Source of the DNA: Odobenus rosmarus divergens
Taxonomy: Eukaryota > Chordata > Mammalia > Carnivora > Odobenidae
DNA: 64,000 nt
Reading direction: 5' to 3'
Assembly: GCF_000321225.1 (NCBI RefSeq)
Contig: NW_004451516.1
Coordinates: 145,504-209,503, forward strand
Below, piece by piece: positions 1-11,711 of the stretch. Each line of letters opens with the position of its first letter. The stretch's first letter is position 1. Made by a program: the position numbers and the translations under genes. The notes beneath the pieces are model-generated. The model saw only the letters and a program-made list of their open reading frames with translations. It had not been told where the DNA came from and made no database searches.

Positions 1-80
1 ACCCTCAGTTTGTTTCTCAGAGTCCATCGTCTCTCATGGTTGGTCTCCCCCACCGATTTCCCCCCCTTCATTTCTCCTTG
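1..80 (-). mobile_element. L1 3'-UTR fragment, antisense, cut by the window edge
   Basis: It starts inside the motif ACCCTCAGTTTGTTTCTCAG and continues with AGAGTCCATCGTCTCTCATG. The same text occurs in the antisense L1 3' ends at 10,660, 24,280 and 56,090. The similarity fades at about position 80. The rest of the element lies left of the window. Confidence 0.8.
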
Positions 81-1039
81 CAAACATTACTCATTATTGC
101 AATATTTATTAAGAAATTTGAAAACAGATATTAAATGCTGGGTAAGGAAGCAGCTATCATTTCCTGGGGCACATGGACCCCTTGCTTGAATTTCCCATTC
201 TCCAGCACACTGCTAATTGAGTGTGAACAGCTAAGTTGTTGGATTCCACATTTCTTAATGCAATACAACTGGTTCTAGCTGGCACAATTAGCAAGATCAC
301 TGGTAGCTTTCATGCAGTTCCCATCTGGCCTGGCTCTTCTCCGGACACATAATATCGGGACTGCTGGCCTTGATGGCACTCGCTTAATGAAGGAAACAGA
401 AAGGAAATCAGCCAAAACCCCATGAAACACTAAGTGCAATTTTGGCTCCAAATACATGGTGAATTTTCAGGGCAAATCACACACAAATGAAAAGTTCCTC
501 TGATTATGCCTCACAATTATACAGGAAATGTACACACAGTCACAAATGAGAAGAGTCAGACAAAAGCTTTGTCAGAGTTACAACTAAAATCAAACAAAAA
601 GAAAGAGAAAGAAATGATAGAGTGGTACATTATCCATTTACTTAAGGTAAAACATACCAGGTAAAATTTAACCAAGTCAGTACATTTTTAAGTCAGCCAC
701 CTTCTTTCCCCCTCCCCAATTTGAATTCAGTAGTTTCTTTCTTAACATTTGTATAGTTGCATTTTTTAAAACATGAAACATATTTCTCACTCACATCTAA
801 CATGAGAAGTGTCCTATTTTTACTTGAAAACATATGAGATTTAAGAATCTATCTTCTGAAAACTTTCTATTGAGTACTCGATTACTGCAATTTAGCTATT
901 ATTTACAGGAAACATTTGTATGAAATGCAATAAACTCTATTACAGAAAAAGCATTTTCAAAGTATTAATTATAAATGTTCCAAAACATGAGCAAAGTATG
1001 AGCATATGTGTATTGCCTCATTCATCCTAGGAAGGATTG
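81..1039. other. Unassigned AT-rich sequence
   Basis: No exon, RNA gene or repeat recognised. It probably lies in the first RGS21 intron, because the first coding exon is not found in the window. A 60-codon antisense frame at 275-457 shows no family resemblance. Confidence 0.5.
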
Positions 1040-1225
1040 TAAGAAGAGTTTGGATTATAAGGAGACACACCTGTGTTTGAATTCTAACTGCCCATTAGTA
1101 CTTGCAAGATATTACACCGGTCATTAGCATCTCTGAGGCTCCTTATCCACTGGTAATGTAGAATTAAAACAGACTGTCATTTACAAGATTAAATAAGGCA
1201 AAGTAGATGACATGCCTAGCACAGT
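1040..1225 (+). mobile_element. MIR SINE fragment, sense
   Basis: Order of recognisable MIR pieces: GTTTGAATTCTAACTGCC, a diverged 'ATCTCTGAGGCTCCTTATCC' (the CTCTGAGCCTCAGTTTCC motif), then AAGATTAAATAAGGCAAAGT and ATGCCTAGCACAGTGTGGTA. It is old and heavily diverged. Confidence 0.65.
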
Positions 1226-3947
1226 GTGGTATAGATTGTGAGCTTCAATGCATTGTTGAACATTTTGATGCTGGTAAAAATATTATTTCAGCTCATTCAT
1301 ATATAACAATAATTTACTCTTCCACAGAATTATAAATATACAATCAACCCAGAATTTAAAAATTTACACAGCAAATTAAGAACATTATTCCTTTAAATAG
1401 TTGCATCTTGCCTAGCTCCGGAAGAGGGACTACTTATTCCCACTGACCCTCCCATTATATTAGGTAGTCAAAATTGAACCTTTCAAGTCAAACTTGAAAT
1501 TGGTTAGAAAATAGTGAGCCAAGAGCATTCCGGGATCTATCACACACCAGCAGGGGTATTTCTTCAGAGAGCTGAAGGGCAGGTTTTCCTTTTATAATAA
1601 TGAGACATTTGGTGGACCTTAAGTAATACTGGACTATCCAAGTATCTCTAATTCTATTACCTATAATATTCTCTATCCTTAGAAAATGATATTCTAGTAT
1701 ATCTCTCTAATTCAAAACATTAAAATTTTTCTTTTGTCCTTGGTTTTACACCATTCCTCAGACTTTGTTTTCTTCCTTTGTTTGTACAGTTTTCCTACAT
1801 TAATGAAGGTAACAAGAATAGCTACCATTTATTTAAAAACTTCCATTCCTCAAAGACCCCTTTACATCTGATAAGATTTTCACTGAATATTCCCTTTTGC
1901 TTTTGGCGTAAGCAAAATCTGGCTCGCCCTAAATGACATGACTAGCCTTGATGCCTTCTAGAATGGATGTTATCCATTTTCTCCAATTTCATATCCCTCA
2001 GGGATGAGAGTGAGGACAGTGGTCTGTCGCTCCCCCGTGATGCTTTCACATCATGTCTCCTCTTCCTTCCACCATTAATTACACCCTTTGAAGCTAATGC
2101 AATTCAGTTCTCACTCTCAATAGCCTTCTTATCACTATCACCTGCCAGCATCTTGAAAGCCATTGATCTGCTCCCATTGAAAGTTTTTAATACCTGCCAC
2201 TATTTAGGGTTTGGTCATTCATTCATTATTTGATTATATGTTCAACAAACATTTTTGGACCAGAAGTACTGTTCTTGGTAGTGGAAAATAACAGTATTTA
2301 TTCCTATAATCAGAGACCTTACACAACAGGGAAGTGTATGTTCATCCCTGAATGCTTTTTGCCTACATTGTTTCTCGGGGGTTTTTGTTTGGTTTGGTTT
2401 TTCTGTGTGCTTTTTTTTTTGGTGACTGTTCCTCATTCAAAATGGTTGTACTGTGTAGCCAGGCTTGGGCTCAAAACTCCTCACTGCCCTGTTCATTAAC
2501 ATATATTTCACTCATACTAAGCGGTTTGCAATCTGAATACTCTATTAACCGCCAAATATCAATCTTCAAATAGAGAAAGTTATTTAAATGTCCATTTGAA
2601 TGAAAAACCACTATTTCAAAATGATTTCACAGAAAATCTTACATCCCTAAGATTTAGTACATCAAGGGAGAAAGGAAAATCAGCTGTCCACCATCAGGGA
2701 AGAAAATTTCGGACAAGAAATGTAAGTAATGGAAGAGAGAAAATGAATCTCCAATCACAGAGCCCCCTCTATGTACCCTCTATAAGGAGAACCATTATTA
2801 TCTGAAAACACAATCACATCTGCAACAGCAGAAAGGAGCACGATTAATCCCAACACAAATAATAAAAACAGCAGCAAATGACAAGAAGTAATACAATATA
2901 AAAGCATAGAGATCGCTTCACATAGCACATTTAAGATCACCTTGATATGCAAAAGTAAAATTTTATAAGAATGACTAAATTTGAGACTCTATTTTATCAT
3001 CATTTTAATTAAAAAATTTAAATTAGCTCATCTCTTTCCGTAAGTAAGTCATTTGCACACCACAGCTACATAATCTAAGATTTTTTTTTTCCTGGGTAGC
3101 AGATGCTTTCTATGGATGGGAGCTTATCTCATCAGGATCTTAGTTTATTAAGGGGAATAATGCATGATATATTTGCATCTCAGAAACTTTATATCTTAAA
3201 CCTGATTTACTATTTCTACGTCACATCCCCAAAAGTATACTTCTTCAGAAGACTTAAGTCTATAAATTTTTTGACTGCTTTGGAAAAGATATTACTCTGT
3301 CCTGACAGATTCCTAGATTTAAATAAATCATCCCAGAACTGGAAGCATACCAGTCTAAGGAGAAATAAAGGGTGATTCAGAGTGGGGCAAAGGCTTCTCA
3401 AAATACTATAAATAAACACTTTTAAGATCATCACATGTTAGAAATCTTTAACTGAAACTTTTTTTTAACTTTTTTGAGAAACCTAATTATGACATGGATA
3501 ATTTCATATACTGTGAAAGTTTAGAAAATAGTTCATTCATCACTATCGCTCTCATGATAACTTTTTGGGACTAGACCAGAGTAATGCCACATAAATTAAC
3601 AATCAATATATTTATAGTTGAGAAGAAATTCACTATACTTCATAGAACCATGAGCAATATCTCTCTTGTGCCTTTATTAGAATGTAACAATTTGCAAATA
3701 TTAATAACACTGTAAGCTAGATTAATAAATAATTGCTGATGTCAAATTATATCCCAGTCCATGTTGCTATTGCTGTGCACCGTGGAAAACATTATACAAT
3801 TTTTGTTGACCTTTTGCAGTTTGATTAAGGGTGCAAAACTCTTTTAAATTATGTAATTCAACAAATACGCATAACTCAAATATTACTATAGGTCATAGAT
3901 GAAAAAGATCACAATGCTATTGTCAAGGGTAGATGTTGTTTTTACAG
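1226..3947. other. Unassigned sequence upstream of the first visible RGS21 exon
   Basis: Apart from an L2-like scrap at about 2218-2345 nothing is recognised. Short frames here (for example 1967-2233 and 2596-2805) have no motif and no coding signature. Its right end is the polypyrimidine tract and acceptor of the 62-nt exon. Confidence 0.5.
2218..2345 (-). mobile_element. L2 3'-end fragment, antisense
   Basis: Contains ATGTTCAACAAACATTTTTG, a diverged reverse complement of the L2 terminal motif (GTGCTCAATAAATATTTGTT), followed by positions resembling the adjoining L2 3' UTR. Strongly diverged; family call moderate. Confidence 0.42.
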
Positions 3948-4009
3948 GTCACCAACGACAGAAACAATGGCGTGGTCTGAAAATATGGACACACTTTTAA
4001 CCAACCAAG
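3948..4009 (+). CDS. RGS21: RGS21 coding exon of 62 nt (residues 9-29 plus split codons)
   Basis: Regulator of G-protein signalling 21, an R4-subfamily GTPase-activating protein for heterotrimeric G-alpha subunits that acts in the cytosol and at the plasma membrane; it is reported from taste-bud cells. The exon follows a pyrimidine-rich acceptor (TTTTTACAG, ending at 3947) and ends at a donor reading CAAG/GTAAC. It encodes SPTTETMAWSENMDTLLTNQ, the segment just before the RGS box, with an Arg codon split at the left edge and an Ala codon split at the right. A length of exactly 62 nt with these phases is the classic layout of this exon in R4 RGS genes. From memory the human protein reads SPTAETMTWSENMDTLLANQ here, so orthology is clear. 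The preceding coding exon (about 8 residues) is not recognised and probably lies left of the window. In-frame reading upstream meets a stop (TAG, 3882-3884) and no ATG. Confidence 0.93.
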
Positions 4010-7000
4010 GTAACATCTGACTAAGTTTAAAAATATAATGATTAAAAGTAAATCATTAAATTCTGAAAGTTGTAGTTATTATAAAATATGAGTTTGATTA
4101 ATATTTGAAGCATAAGATTCCCAACAGTCACACTAATCTAATCCCAAATCTCAATGGAATTAGGTTGGACCTAAAATATGACATGATTATAGCAATCCAA
4201 GCATTAGCACAAAAAGAAAATCCCAAACAGGAACTAAAAAATTTGTCATTTTCTTAGACTCATTATCATTTGATGTATATATATTGACTATTCTTGTTAC
4301 AAGTTGAAAGAAACATACAAACTATTGAAAAGTTGAAAATTTAAATAAATCACTTAAATAAATCACTTAAAACAGGTCTCCAGAGGCTAAAAACAGTTTT
4401 AAGTATTTATTTCAACCGAAATTCTAATTTTTAGTGAAAACAAAAACATATTTAAATGTATTAATATGTACATGTGTGGATATGTATTTATATTATTTAA
4501 TATTGGCTCAATAAGGTAATTTGATTTTCAATAAATAAAATACCCCATAATTTGATTCAAAGTAGTCATTTGGAACTTCTGTTTCTGTTATAGACAATTC
4601 TGTTTTGTAGCAGTTTTATCTCAGTTGTATCTCATACAGGAAAAAAAATGGCTCTACAGAGACATGTATTAAAACATGTTTAATAATTAATATTGTTGGT
4701 ACTAATCAAATGGAATTTCTACTTTAAATTTGTAAAATAAATATCAGAATATTAGAAAAGTTTAAAACATAATAAAGTTGGGGGAATTCTTCATAGCTGT
4801 TTATTCATATGAAAAATTAGATTGAATTAGACAAAATTATTCTGATTTTATGATTCTTAAATAATTAATTCCTAAGGCATAGACATAAAATAATCCACAT
4901 CACTCCTAGAATCCAACTAAGGACATATACTAAAGACATAAAAGACATGGAATTGCATTTTTTTAAGTTTTGAATGGCATGTTTCTTTTTTACCTAAGTG
5001 TATAACCAGTGGGACAGATCAGGTTTACTAGAAGCCTTGAGAAAGTATCTCTGCAGGTGGTGAGTTGGCTGGCTGGAGTAGGGGAGTTCTAGGGGACAGC
5101 ACCACAGAACAGAGGCATGGAAGATGTTGAGCTGAAGGCAAATGCTTTCATCTGCATATCTCCTGAGATTTTCTATTTCATGCCCACATAAAGTAGAAGA
5201 GTTGTAGATTCATTTGAGCAGATGTTTGGTTTTTGCTTTTTATAATACCAGAAAAATAACTTGGAAATAGAAAATGCTTTTTAATGTTTTAAACAGCTAA
5301 ATGACTCACCAGGTTATCTGTTTTGTCAACTTGGGGACATGTCTTGCAGGTACTGTGCATTGGCTCTCATGTAAGTTTCAACACCTAGTGTTTATTCCAT
5401 TTGTCAGCCCCTGTTAAGCCTAACCAGTAGCCATTCCCTTCTGTAGAGAGTGCCCTCAGAGAATGTCATTTTAATTGCATGTAACATATTATTCCAAAAT
5501 CACATGACATCTTTTGATCATTCAAATTGTATGTAGAGAATAGAAGCGTATTTCAGTAAAATAGTGTGTCCAAGACAGAGATAACTAGCTCATTTTAGCT
5601 GTTTATTCTGTTTCATTGTGTCCCGAACTGAGTGTTAGGAGAGGGAAAAAAGACAATAGTTATTATCTCTGAGTAGTCCTTCATTAAAATTGCAGGATGT
5701 GAGAAAATAGTTAAGTTTCCTGATCTCTAACTTCCCATCCCTCAGGGATACATTTAGGTAATCCTCAGTGGGAGGAAGCTTCATATGCCTTTAATGACAC
5801 ATATATAAAATATTGCGAGACAGGAATCTACAACATTCTTTCAATACCATTAAAGTATACTTTATCCTCCCTATAAAATAGATTTTATCATAAATTCTGT
5901 TTTGAACCCTCAGATTCATCATTGTTCAGACAAAACTCATGGAAATTTTAATTGAATGTTACTAAGAGGATTTTTATAACCTAAATTTGTGTCACAGAAG
6001 CTTCGTGGATGTATTTTTAAATGCAATAAATGTGTAGTTAATTGAATTTTTTATAGTGCTCACATATTAACGACATCCACATTCTCCAATATTTCTACTG
6101 AGAATTTTAATTGGTACCTGATAACCTTTTGCAATGACTTGTTATTTCAACTGTATTTCGAATAATAAAAAAATATTAAATCTATTTTTAATTTCCCAAT
6201 GTTTTTAGATGCTTTTATCTTGCTCCCTGAAGCCTTTTCTATTTTCTCTCACTAAAATCACTTTGCTTCCCACCTGCAGCAACCTGCAAATAGCTGACTT
6301 TGGCCCCTTTTCCATAAACTTTCTCTTACATTTTCTTTTCCACTAGTTTATTTTTCCTTTCCCCTGATTCTCCACAAGCTTTTTCATCCCTACTTTGGCA
6401 CTAGAAGGATCAGATCTCTGAGTATGCAGTCAGGGAAGAGCTGCTTTGAGCAAATGCAAAGAGTTCCTCGTGGCAGAGGGAAGAGAAAGTCACCAATGTT
6501 TTGGAAGGCAAATCCCTCCTGAGGCAAAAGTGCTGATGTACATTTTCCTCCTCAGAGAGATCCACAGTCTCATTTATAAACAGATACTGACCTCAGGCAG
6601 GTACAATCTATGAAACCAAATATGAACTCAAGGTACTACCTTAGTCCATTCAGCTGTGGGAATGTGATAATGACCTTTCTAACCTGCTCTCTAAAAGAAG
6701 CACAATCCTTTTTTTTTAAATATATATATTTATTGCATGCAACACTCACTATTTATGCTACCAATCCCCTCAAAATTACACTATTTTAAAAATTCCTGAT
6801 ATTAAGCTTAAATTTTCATTAGTCAAAGACTGATATATTTTTCTTTCTCAATTCTCCCCAATACCTTTTGTGTTATAAAAATAATTAGATAACCAAATCT
6901 TTTTTTTATCCTTTTTTGTTGGTTTGCTTTTCTTTTTTTATTTAAATCCAATTAGCCAACCCTACTCATCCCTAACTCATTTAGCAAGAATTACCTTCTT

Positions 7001-7119
7001 CAATGAGCTCTAGATATACTAAAGAAGAATATTTCAGGGCACATTTTGATGAGGAAAATAAAGAAAGAAACAATCTAGTCTCAAATAGGAATAATACACA
7101 TGTAAATTTGGCTGAAAGT

Positions 7120-7316
7120 TGGGGCGCCTGGGAGGCTCAGTCGTTAAGCGTCTCCCTTCGGCTCAGGTCACGATCCCACCGTCCTGGAATCGAGCCCTGC
7201 ATCGGGCTCCTTGCTCAAAGGGAAGCCTGCTTCTCCCTCTCCCATTTCCCCTGCTTGTGTTTCCTTTCTCGCTGTGTCTCTCTCTGTCAAATAAATAAAT
7301 AAAACCTTAAAAAAAA
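7120..7316 (+). mobile_element. CAN-SINE, sense, with 12-bp target-site duplication
   Basis: tRNA-Lys-derived carnivoran SINE: head GGGGCGCCTGGGAGGCTCAG, B-box-like ATCGAGCCC, CT-rich stretch, tail AAATAAATAAATAAAACCTT. Identical 12-bp flanks TTGGCTGAAAGT lie at 7108-7119 and 7317-7328, so the insertion is young enough to keep a perfect target duplication. Confidence 0.96.
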
Positions 7317-8140
7317 TTGGCTGAAAGTCAAGTAATGGGGAGAGGTGAGACCTATGGGAATCACAGGCTGCAAGCGCTACCTGTTGTTATTAAATTTAAA
7401 AGAAATAACATACTGATTGAGGCAAAGTAAATAAGCCTGCAAGTAAGTGGTCTAAAGTTTCTGGAGAAATGCATGCTCAGGAGAATACCTGGGAGCAGGA
7501 GAAAAATACCATGCACAGGCTAAGTAAGAGCAGGTACCACGAGGGAGAATGGGGACATCAATGTTTTACTTAAGGCAACACTGGGGAAAAGCTCATTCAT
7601 TTGCTTTATTGACTTAAAATTGCCTAATACCACATAAAGCGAAGAAATACCAAGTCACACCAAGTATCTTGCTGGTTACTTTCTTGGTTTAGAGATTTGA
7701 ATTGGCCAATATATTCACTCAAGATCAACAAATGCCAGTCCTTCCTCCTTTGCCTTGAGCCCAAACCCACACAATCTAACCCCTCAGCATCAAATTGTTT
7801 CCTCACCAATTCATAGCAACAAAGATATTCTTACTCTGAAGTTAGTATAACATAATTACTTGATTTGGGTTTATTTTATTGAGTGTAGAAAACTAAGTCC
7901 ATGGATTTCCCATGAAGTAACTGCCATCAAGACTTTCCTCTAAACACAACTCCTTGATGTTTCAGATCTAGAAAGAAAAACACAGGTTAATGTGTTAATG
8001 GAGCTAATTGGAGAAATAGAGACAAGAATATCTTATGTTTATGATTACTGATCCAAAATAAGTTTTCTAAACCTAAAAACAAAAACATATAACTATATAG
8101 AGAGGGATGATAAATATTTACACTGAATACTCAGTGAATG

Positions 8141-8143
<3 letters not shown>

Positions 8144-8172
<29 letters not shown>
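8144..8172. repeat. (AT)n microsatellite
   Basis: About 14 uninterrupted AT units inside the intron, at the tail end of the antisense SINE, followed by further short ATATAT runs up to 8205. Confidence 0.95.
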
Positions 8173-8369
8173 GCATTATATATATAGCAATCTAAATATA
8201 TATGTATAGATTTTATTTGACAGAGAGGATACACAAGCAGGGGGGGTGGGGGAGGGAGAAGCAGGCTTCCCGCTGAGCAGGGAGCCCGATGCGGGGCTGG
8301 ATCCCAGGACCCTAGGATCATGACCTGAGCCGAAGGCAGATGTTTAATGACTGAGCCACCTAGGTTCCC
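8148..8369 (-). mobile_element. CAN-SINE, antisense, tail grown into a TA microsatellite
   Basis: Antisense body includes GCAGGCTTCCCGCTGAGCAG, ATCATGACCTGAGCCGAAGG and CTGAGCCACC. Flanks CAGTGAATGCTCATAT (8132-8147) and CAGTAAATGCTTATAT (8370-8385) match at 14 of 16 bases and look like the target duplication. The (AT)n run at 8144-8172 lies just inside the left one, where the SINE tail should be. Confidence 0.92.
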
Positions 8370-8459
8370 CAGTAAATGCTTATATTATACAATGTATTCA
8401 TGTTGGTTATTTATACTGCACTGTATGATATACAAAAGTTTTTCTTTTATATTTAATAG

Positions 8460-8626
8460 CTGGTTTGGATGCTTTTCGAACATTTCTAAAATCAGAGTTT
8501 AGTGAAGAGAATGTTGAGTTCTGGCTTGCCTGTGAAGACTTCAAAAAAACAGAAAGTGCAGAAAAAATTGCTTCTAAAGCCAAGATGATTTATTCTGAAT
8601 TCATTGAAGCTGATGCCCCGAAAGAG
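8460..8626 (+). CDS. RGS21: RGS21 coding exon of 167 nt, first half of RGS box (residues 30-85)
   Basis: It follows the acceptor TTTAATAG and ends at AAAGAG/GTGAGT, a strong donor. The frame runs from the split Ala through [29 protein letters not shown] and [16 protein letters not shown]. This is the first half of the RGS helical bundle. The SEEN tetrapeptide (residues 44-47) holds the Glu and Asn that in RGS4 (Glu87, Asn88) contact the G-alpha switch regions, so the catalytic surface looks intact. The exon is 167 nt in phase 1-0, the conserved size for R4 RGS genes. Frame, stop-free reading and both splice sites agree with a working gene. The open frame continues into the intron only because no stop occurs there for about 110 bp; that tail ([10 protein letters not shown]...) is not homologous to anything and is not coding. 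Confidence 0.97.
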
Positions 8627-8794
8627 GTGAGTAAAATATTCCAGGATAGTGAATATTCATCTCCTAGCAAATTTGCTCCCAATTATAAGACACTTAATCC
8701 ATCTAAAGGGAAATTAAATTGTCACTATGTATTCAAATAGAAATGTCTGTAAACTCCAAAAGAAGTGCCTTAAGATGATCCTATTTTTTATTGA

Positions 8795-8850
8795 CTCAAC
8801 AAATCTTTTCAACGCCTACTATGTGCCAGATATGACCAGTATTTTTGTTT
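8795..8850 (-). mobile_element. L2 3'-end scrap, antisense
   Basis: CAACAAATCTT followed by CGCCTACTATGTGCCAGATA matches the reverse complement of the L2 terminus (CTGGCACATAGTAGGCGCTC). Only about 55 bp are recognisable. Confidence 0.5.
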
Positions 8851-9438
8851 CCTTAGCACAACATGCATACTCTTGAAAAATAGGGTCCGTTATCTTAGAT
8901 TAAATCACTCTAAAATTTACCCTATAGAAATGTTACTTAAATGTGTTCTTGCATTTCAAGTTCACTTTTGTTTTCCTTTTTGTAAATCATGGTGGTCAAG
9001 ATGGAATAGAATTCTAGATTAGAATAATTTATTTAAAAATTAAGAATAATATGTGGGGGGAAATAGGACTTCTAACCAACAGTATGAATTCCTCATTTTT
9101 AATATTTTGGATGTCCACATTATGGCATGTAATGTCTTAACTTTCCAAAAAAAAGAGTTTGCTTACCTTTATTTCTTTGCGGGTAAAAATAGCCAAAGGT
9201 GTGAGACAATGTTTCAGGTAATCAGGATCCGCCTATGCTGCTTTAAGATCAGGAAAGGAGAAAGGGCCTTAGAGAGAAACCCAGAATGACTGATAATAGC
9301 CCCCCCTCAAAAAAAGGGTTCAATGTGTTTAACAATTCATTTCTATTTGATTGCATTTCCAGAACCAAAACCATGATCATCTCCATATACCCTTTAATAT
9401 TTAAAGTTTGAGCAATTTATAATTTAAAACGATTTCAG

Positions 9439-9664
9439 CCATGAGAGACTGTGGACTCTGAAAAACAAATTGAGGGTTTAGGGGGGAGGTGGTGGGGGGA
9501 TGGGTTAGCCCGGTGATGGATATTAAGGAGGGCACGTACTGAATGGAGCACTGGGTGTTATACATACACAATGAATCATGGAACACTACATCAAAAACTA
9601 ATGATGTAACATATGGTGATTAACATAACATAATAAAATACAATTTAAAAATAAATAGATAAAT
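9439..9664 (+). mobile_element. L1 3'-UTR fragment, sense, severely 5'-truncated, with target duplication
   Basis: Begins CCATGAGAGACTGTGGACTC and runs through GGGTGTTATACATACACAAT, ATGAATCATGGAACACTACA and ATTAACATAACATAATAAAA. It is the sense-strand counterpart of the antisense L1 ends elsewhere in the window. Flanks AAAACGATTTCAG (9426-9438) and AAAATGATTTCAG (9665-9677) differ at one of 13 bases and fit a target-site duplication. Confidence 0.93.
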
Positions 9665-10484
9665 AAAATGATTTCAGTTCCTCACCGAATATATCATATA
9701 AGCAAAGAATTTTAATGCATAAGTAATAAACAGAAAGCTACATTGAATTACTAGAACCAAACATAAACTACTAGTAGAAGTCATCTTTCTTATAGAGGCA
9801 AAACACCAATTTCCTCCTAGGGGATAGTTATCATATTTTCTGATCCAAAATTAGGATTCATGGTATGAGAAGGGTTATTACACTTATGGGGACAAAGAAC
9901 AGAATAGGTGAAATGAAAACACTTTCAGAAAATCTAGGACATAAAGTGGCTGTATCAATAGTTCAAGTTTTAATTGGACATTATTTACTATAGTGTACAT
10001 TGGCTGGTATAACTTTACAGACATATGAGCTACTAAAGCATAGCCTGGAATTCATGGGGGGCAGTGAAGAGGGTGAAGAATTTTAACTGCTGTGGAGCTA
10101 TTTCAACATTCATTTCCCAGTCACCATCTAAGAATCAATAAATAATTCTGGAAAATTGAAAATATAGTGTACGAGATTTGTCAAGTTGATTAATGTGTCA
10201 TTCCCTAAAAGGGCTTGAAATCAGCTCTAAAGATATCCTATTTATTGTGATATTGATTTGAAAGCCAGATTTTTTTCTTCTTTATGAATTCAGCTAATTA
10301 ACAGTGATTGTTTTAGAATAACATTCTCAAATATTTTGCATGAAAAGTCTTCTAATGAGAAATGTCATCTCTTAATTATAGCTAAATTCAATCTTACAAT
10401 ATATAATAAATTATCAATTTTGACAAAATAGTTTTGTTTACTTTCCTAATCTTTTCTTCTAAAATAAATTTATATGGTAATAAT

Positions 10485-11313
10485 CTATTTTTTTAAATTT
10501 TTATTGTTATGTTAATCACCATACATTACATCATTAGTTTTTGATGCAGTGTTCCATGATTCATTGTTTGTGCATAACACCCAGTGCTCCACGCAGAACA
10601 TGCCCGCCCCAATACCCACCACCAGGCTAACCCATCTTCCCACCCCCCTCCCCTCCAGAACCCTCAGTTTGCCCCTCAGAGTCCATCGTCTCTCATGGTT
10701 CATCTCCCCCTCCGACTTACTCCCCTTCATTCTTCCCCTCCTGCTATCTTCTTTTTTTTTCTTAACATATATTGCATTATTTGCTTCAGAGGTACAGATC
10801 TGTGATTCAAGAGTCTTGCACAATTCACAGCGCTCACCATAGCACATACCCTCCCCAATGTCTATCACCCAGCCACCCCATCCCTCTCCCCCCACTTTAG
10901 CAACCCTCAGTTTGTTTCATGAGATTAAGAATTCCTCATATCAGTGAGGTCATATGATACATGTCTTTCTCTGATTGACTTATTTCGCTCAGCATAATCC
11001 ATCCACGTCATTGCAAATGGCAAGATCTCATTCCTTTTGATGGCTGCATAATACTCCATTGGGTATATATACCACATCTTCTTTATCCATTCATCTGTCA
11101 ATGGACATCTTGGCTCTTTCCACAGTTTGGCTATTGTGGACATTGCTGCTATAAACATCGGGGTGCATGTACCCCTTTGGATCCCTACATTTGTATCTTT
11201 GGGGTAAATACCCAGTAGTGCAATTGCTGGATCATATATGGCAGCTCTATTTTCAACTTTTTGAGGAACCTCCATACTCTTTTCCAGAGTGGTTGCACCA
11301 GCTTGCATTCCCA
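10485..11313 (-). mobile_element. 5'-truncated L1, antisense, with perfect 14-bp target duplication
   Basis: From left to right: L1 tail (TTTTTTTAAATTTTTATTGT), 3' UTR, then the C-terminal part of ORF2 in antisense. The ORF2 remnant is an open frame of 129 codons at 10925-11314 with [31 protein letters not shown] and EWIKKMWYIYPMEYYAAIK, conserved hallmarks of the LINE-1 ORF2 C-terminus. The element is 829 bp and lost the rest of its 5' part on insertion. Identical flanks TATATGGTAATAAT sit at 10471-10484 and 11314-11327. It lies in the RGS21 intron in opposite orientation to the gene and has no endonuclease or reverse transcriptase domain, so it cannot move by itself. Confidence 0.96.
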
Positions 11314-11711
11314 TATATGGTAATAATTTAAATAAATAGGACAGTTAAGCATATAAAACTTGTATGACTTTTTATACTTTGTCCATCTAATTAATTTGAC
11401 TAATAAAATATAATTAAATTATGGCTGCTTTTCAAGTAATAATTATATTTTCTCCTTGAAGTATCTAAAAATGTTATCATCAAATATGACAAAATTCACT
11501 GAAAACAAGAAACTATATAGATATACATTTGAAAGTCATTATCTTTCTTATTATTTGCCATTAGTTGTTTCTAGTTCAACAGATTACTAAATTTCACTTC
11601 CCAAATTACTAAAGGGCATTTGCCTCTTATATTATATATCAGTTACAGTTTTCAAGGTATTTCTCTGTAGTCCATCGGTTGTATGTTAAATATAACTGTG
11701 AGAATGTTGAC

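Larger units (their letters stand above)
4010..8459 (+). other. RGS21: RGS21 intron between the 62-nt and 167-nt exons
   Basis: Intron of 4,450 bp with GT (4010) and AG (8459) ends. It holds a sense CAN-SINE (7120-7316) and an antisense CAN-SINE with a long TA tail (8148-8369). From 4010 to about 7107 I recognise no gene or repeat; the stretch is AT-rich. A short T-rich piece near 6918-6960 resembles a carnivoran L1 tail but is too short to call. Confidence 0.9.

Noticed and set aside
2370..2500. Alu- or 7SL-like phrase (TAGCCAGGCTTGGGCTC, AAAACTCC)
   Set aside because: Too short and poorly ordered; carnivorans do not carry Alu, and no 7SL body follows.
7120..7316. tRNA gene suggested by A/B-box-like sequence in SINE heads
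   Set aside because: No full cloverleaf; the CT-rich stretch, A-tail and target duplication identify a tRNA-derived SINE. The same holds for all other CAN-SINEs here.
8627..8740. Extension of the RGS21 167-nt exon frame past its donor
   Set aside because: A strong GTGAGT donor and the conserved KE/IN junction with the last exon show that this is intron.
10512..10895. 127-codon Gly/Trp-rich antisense frame
   Set aside because: Chance frame through the L1 3' UTR.
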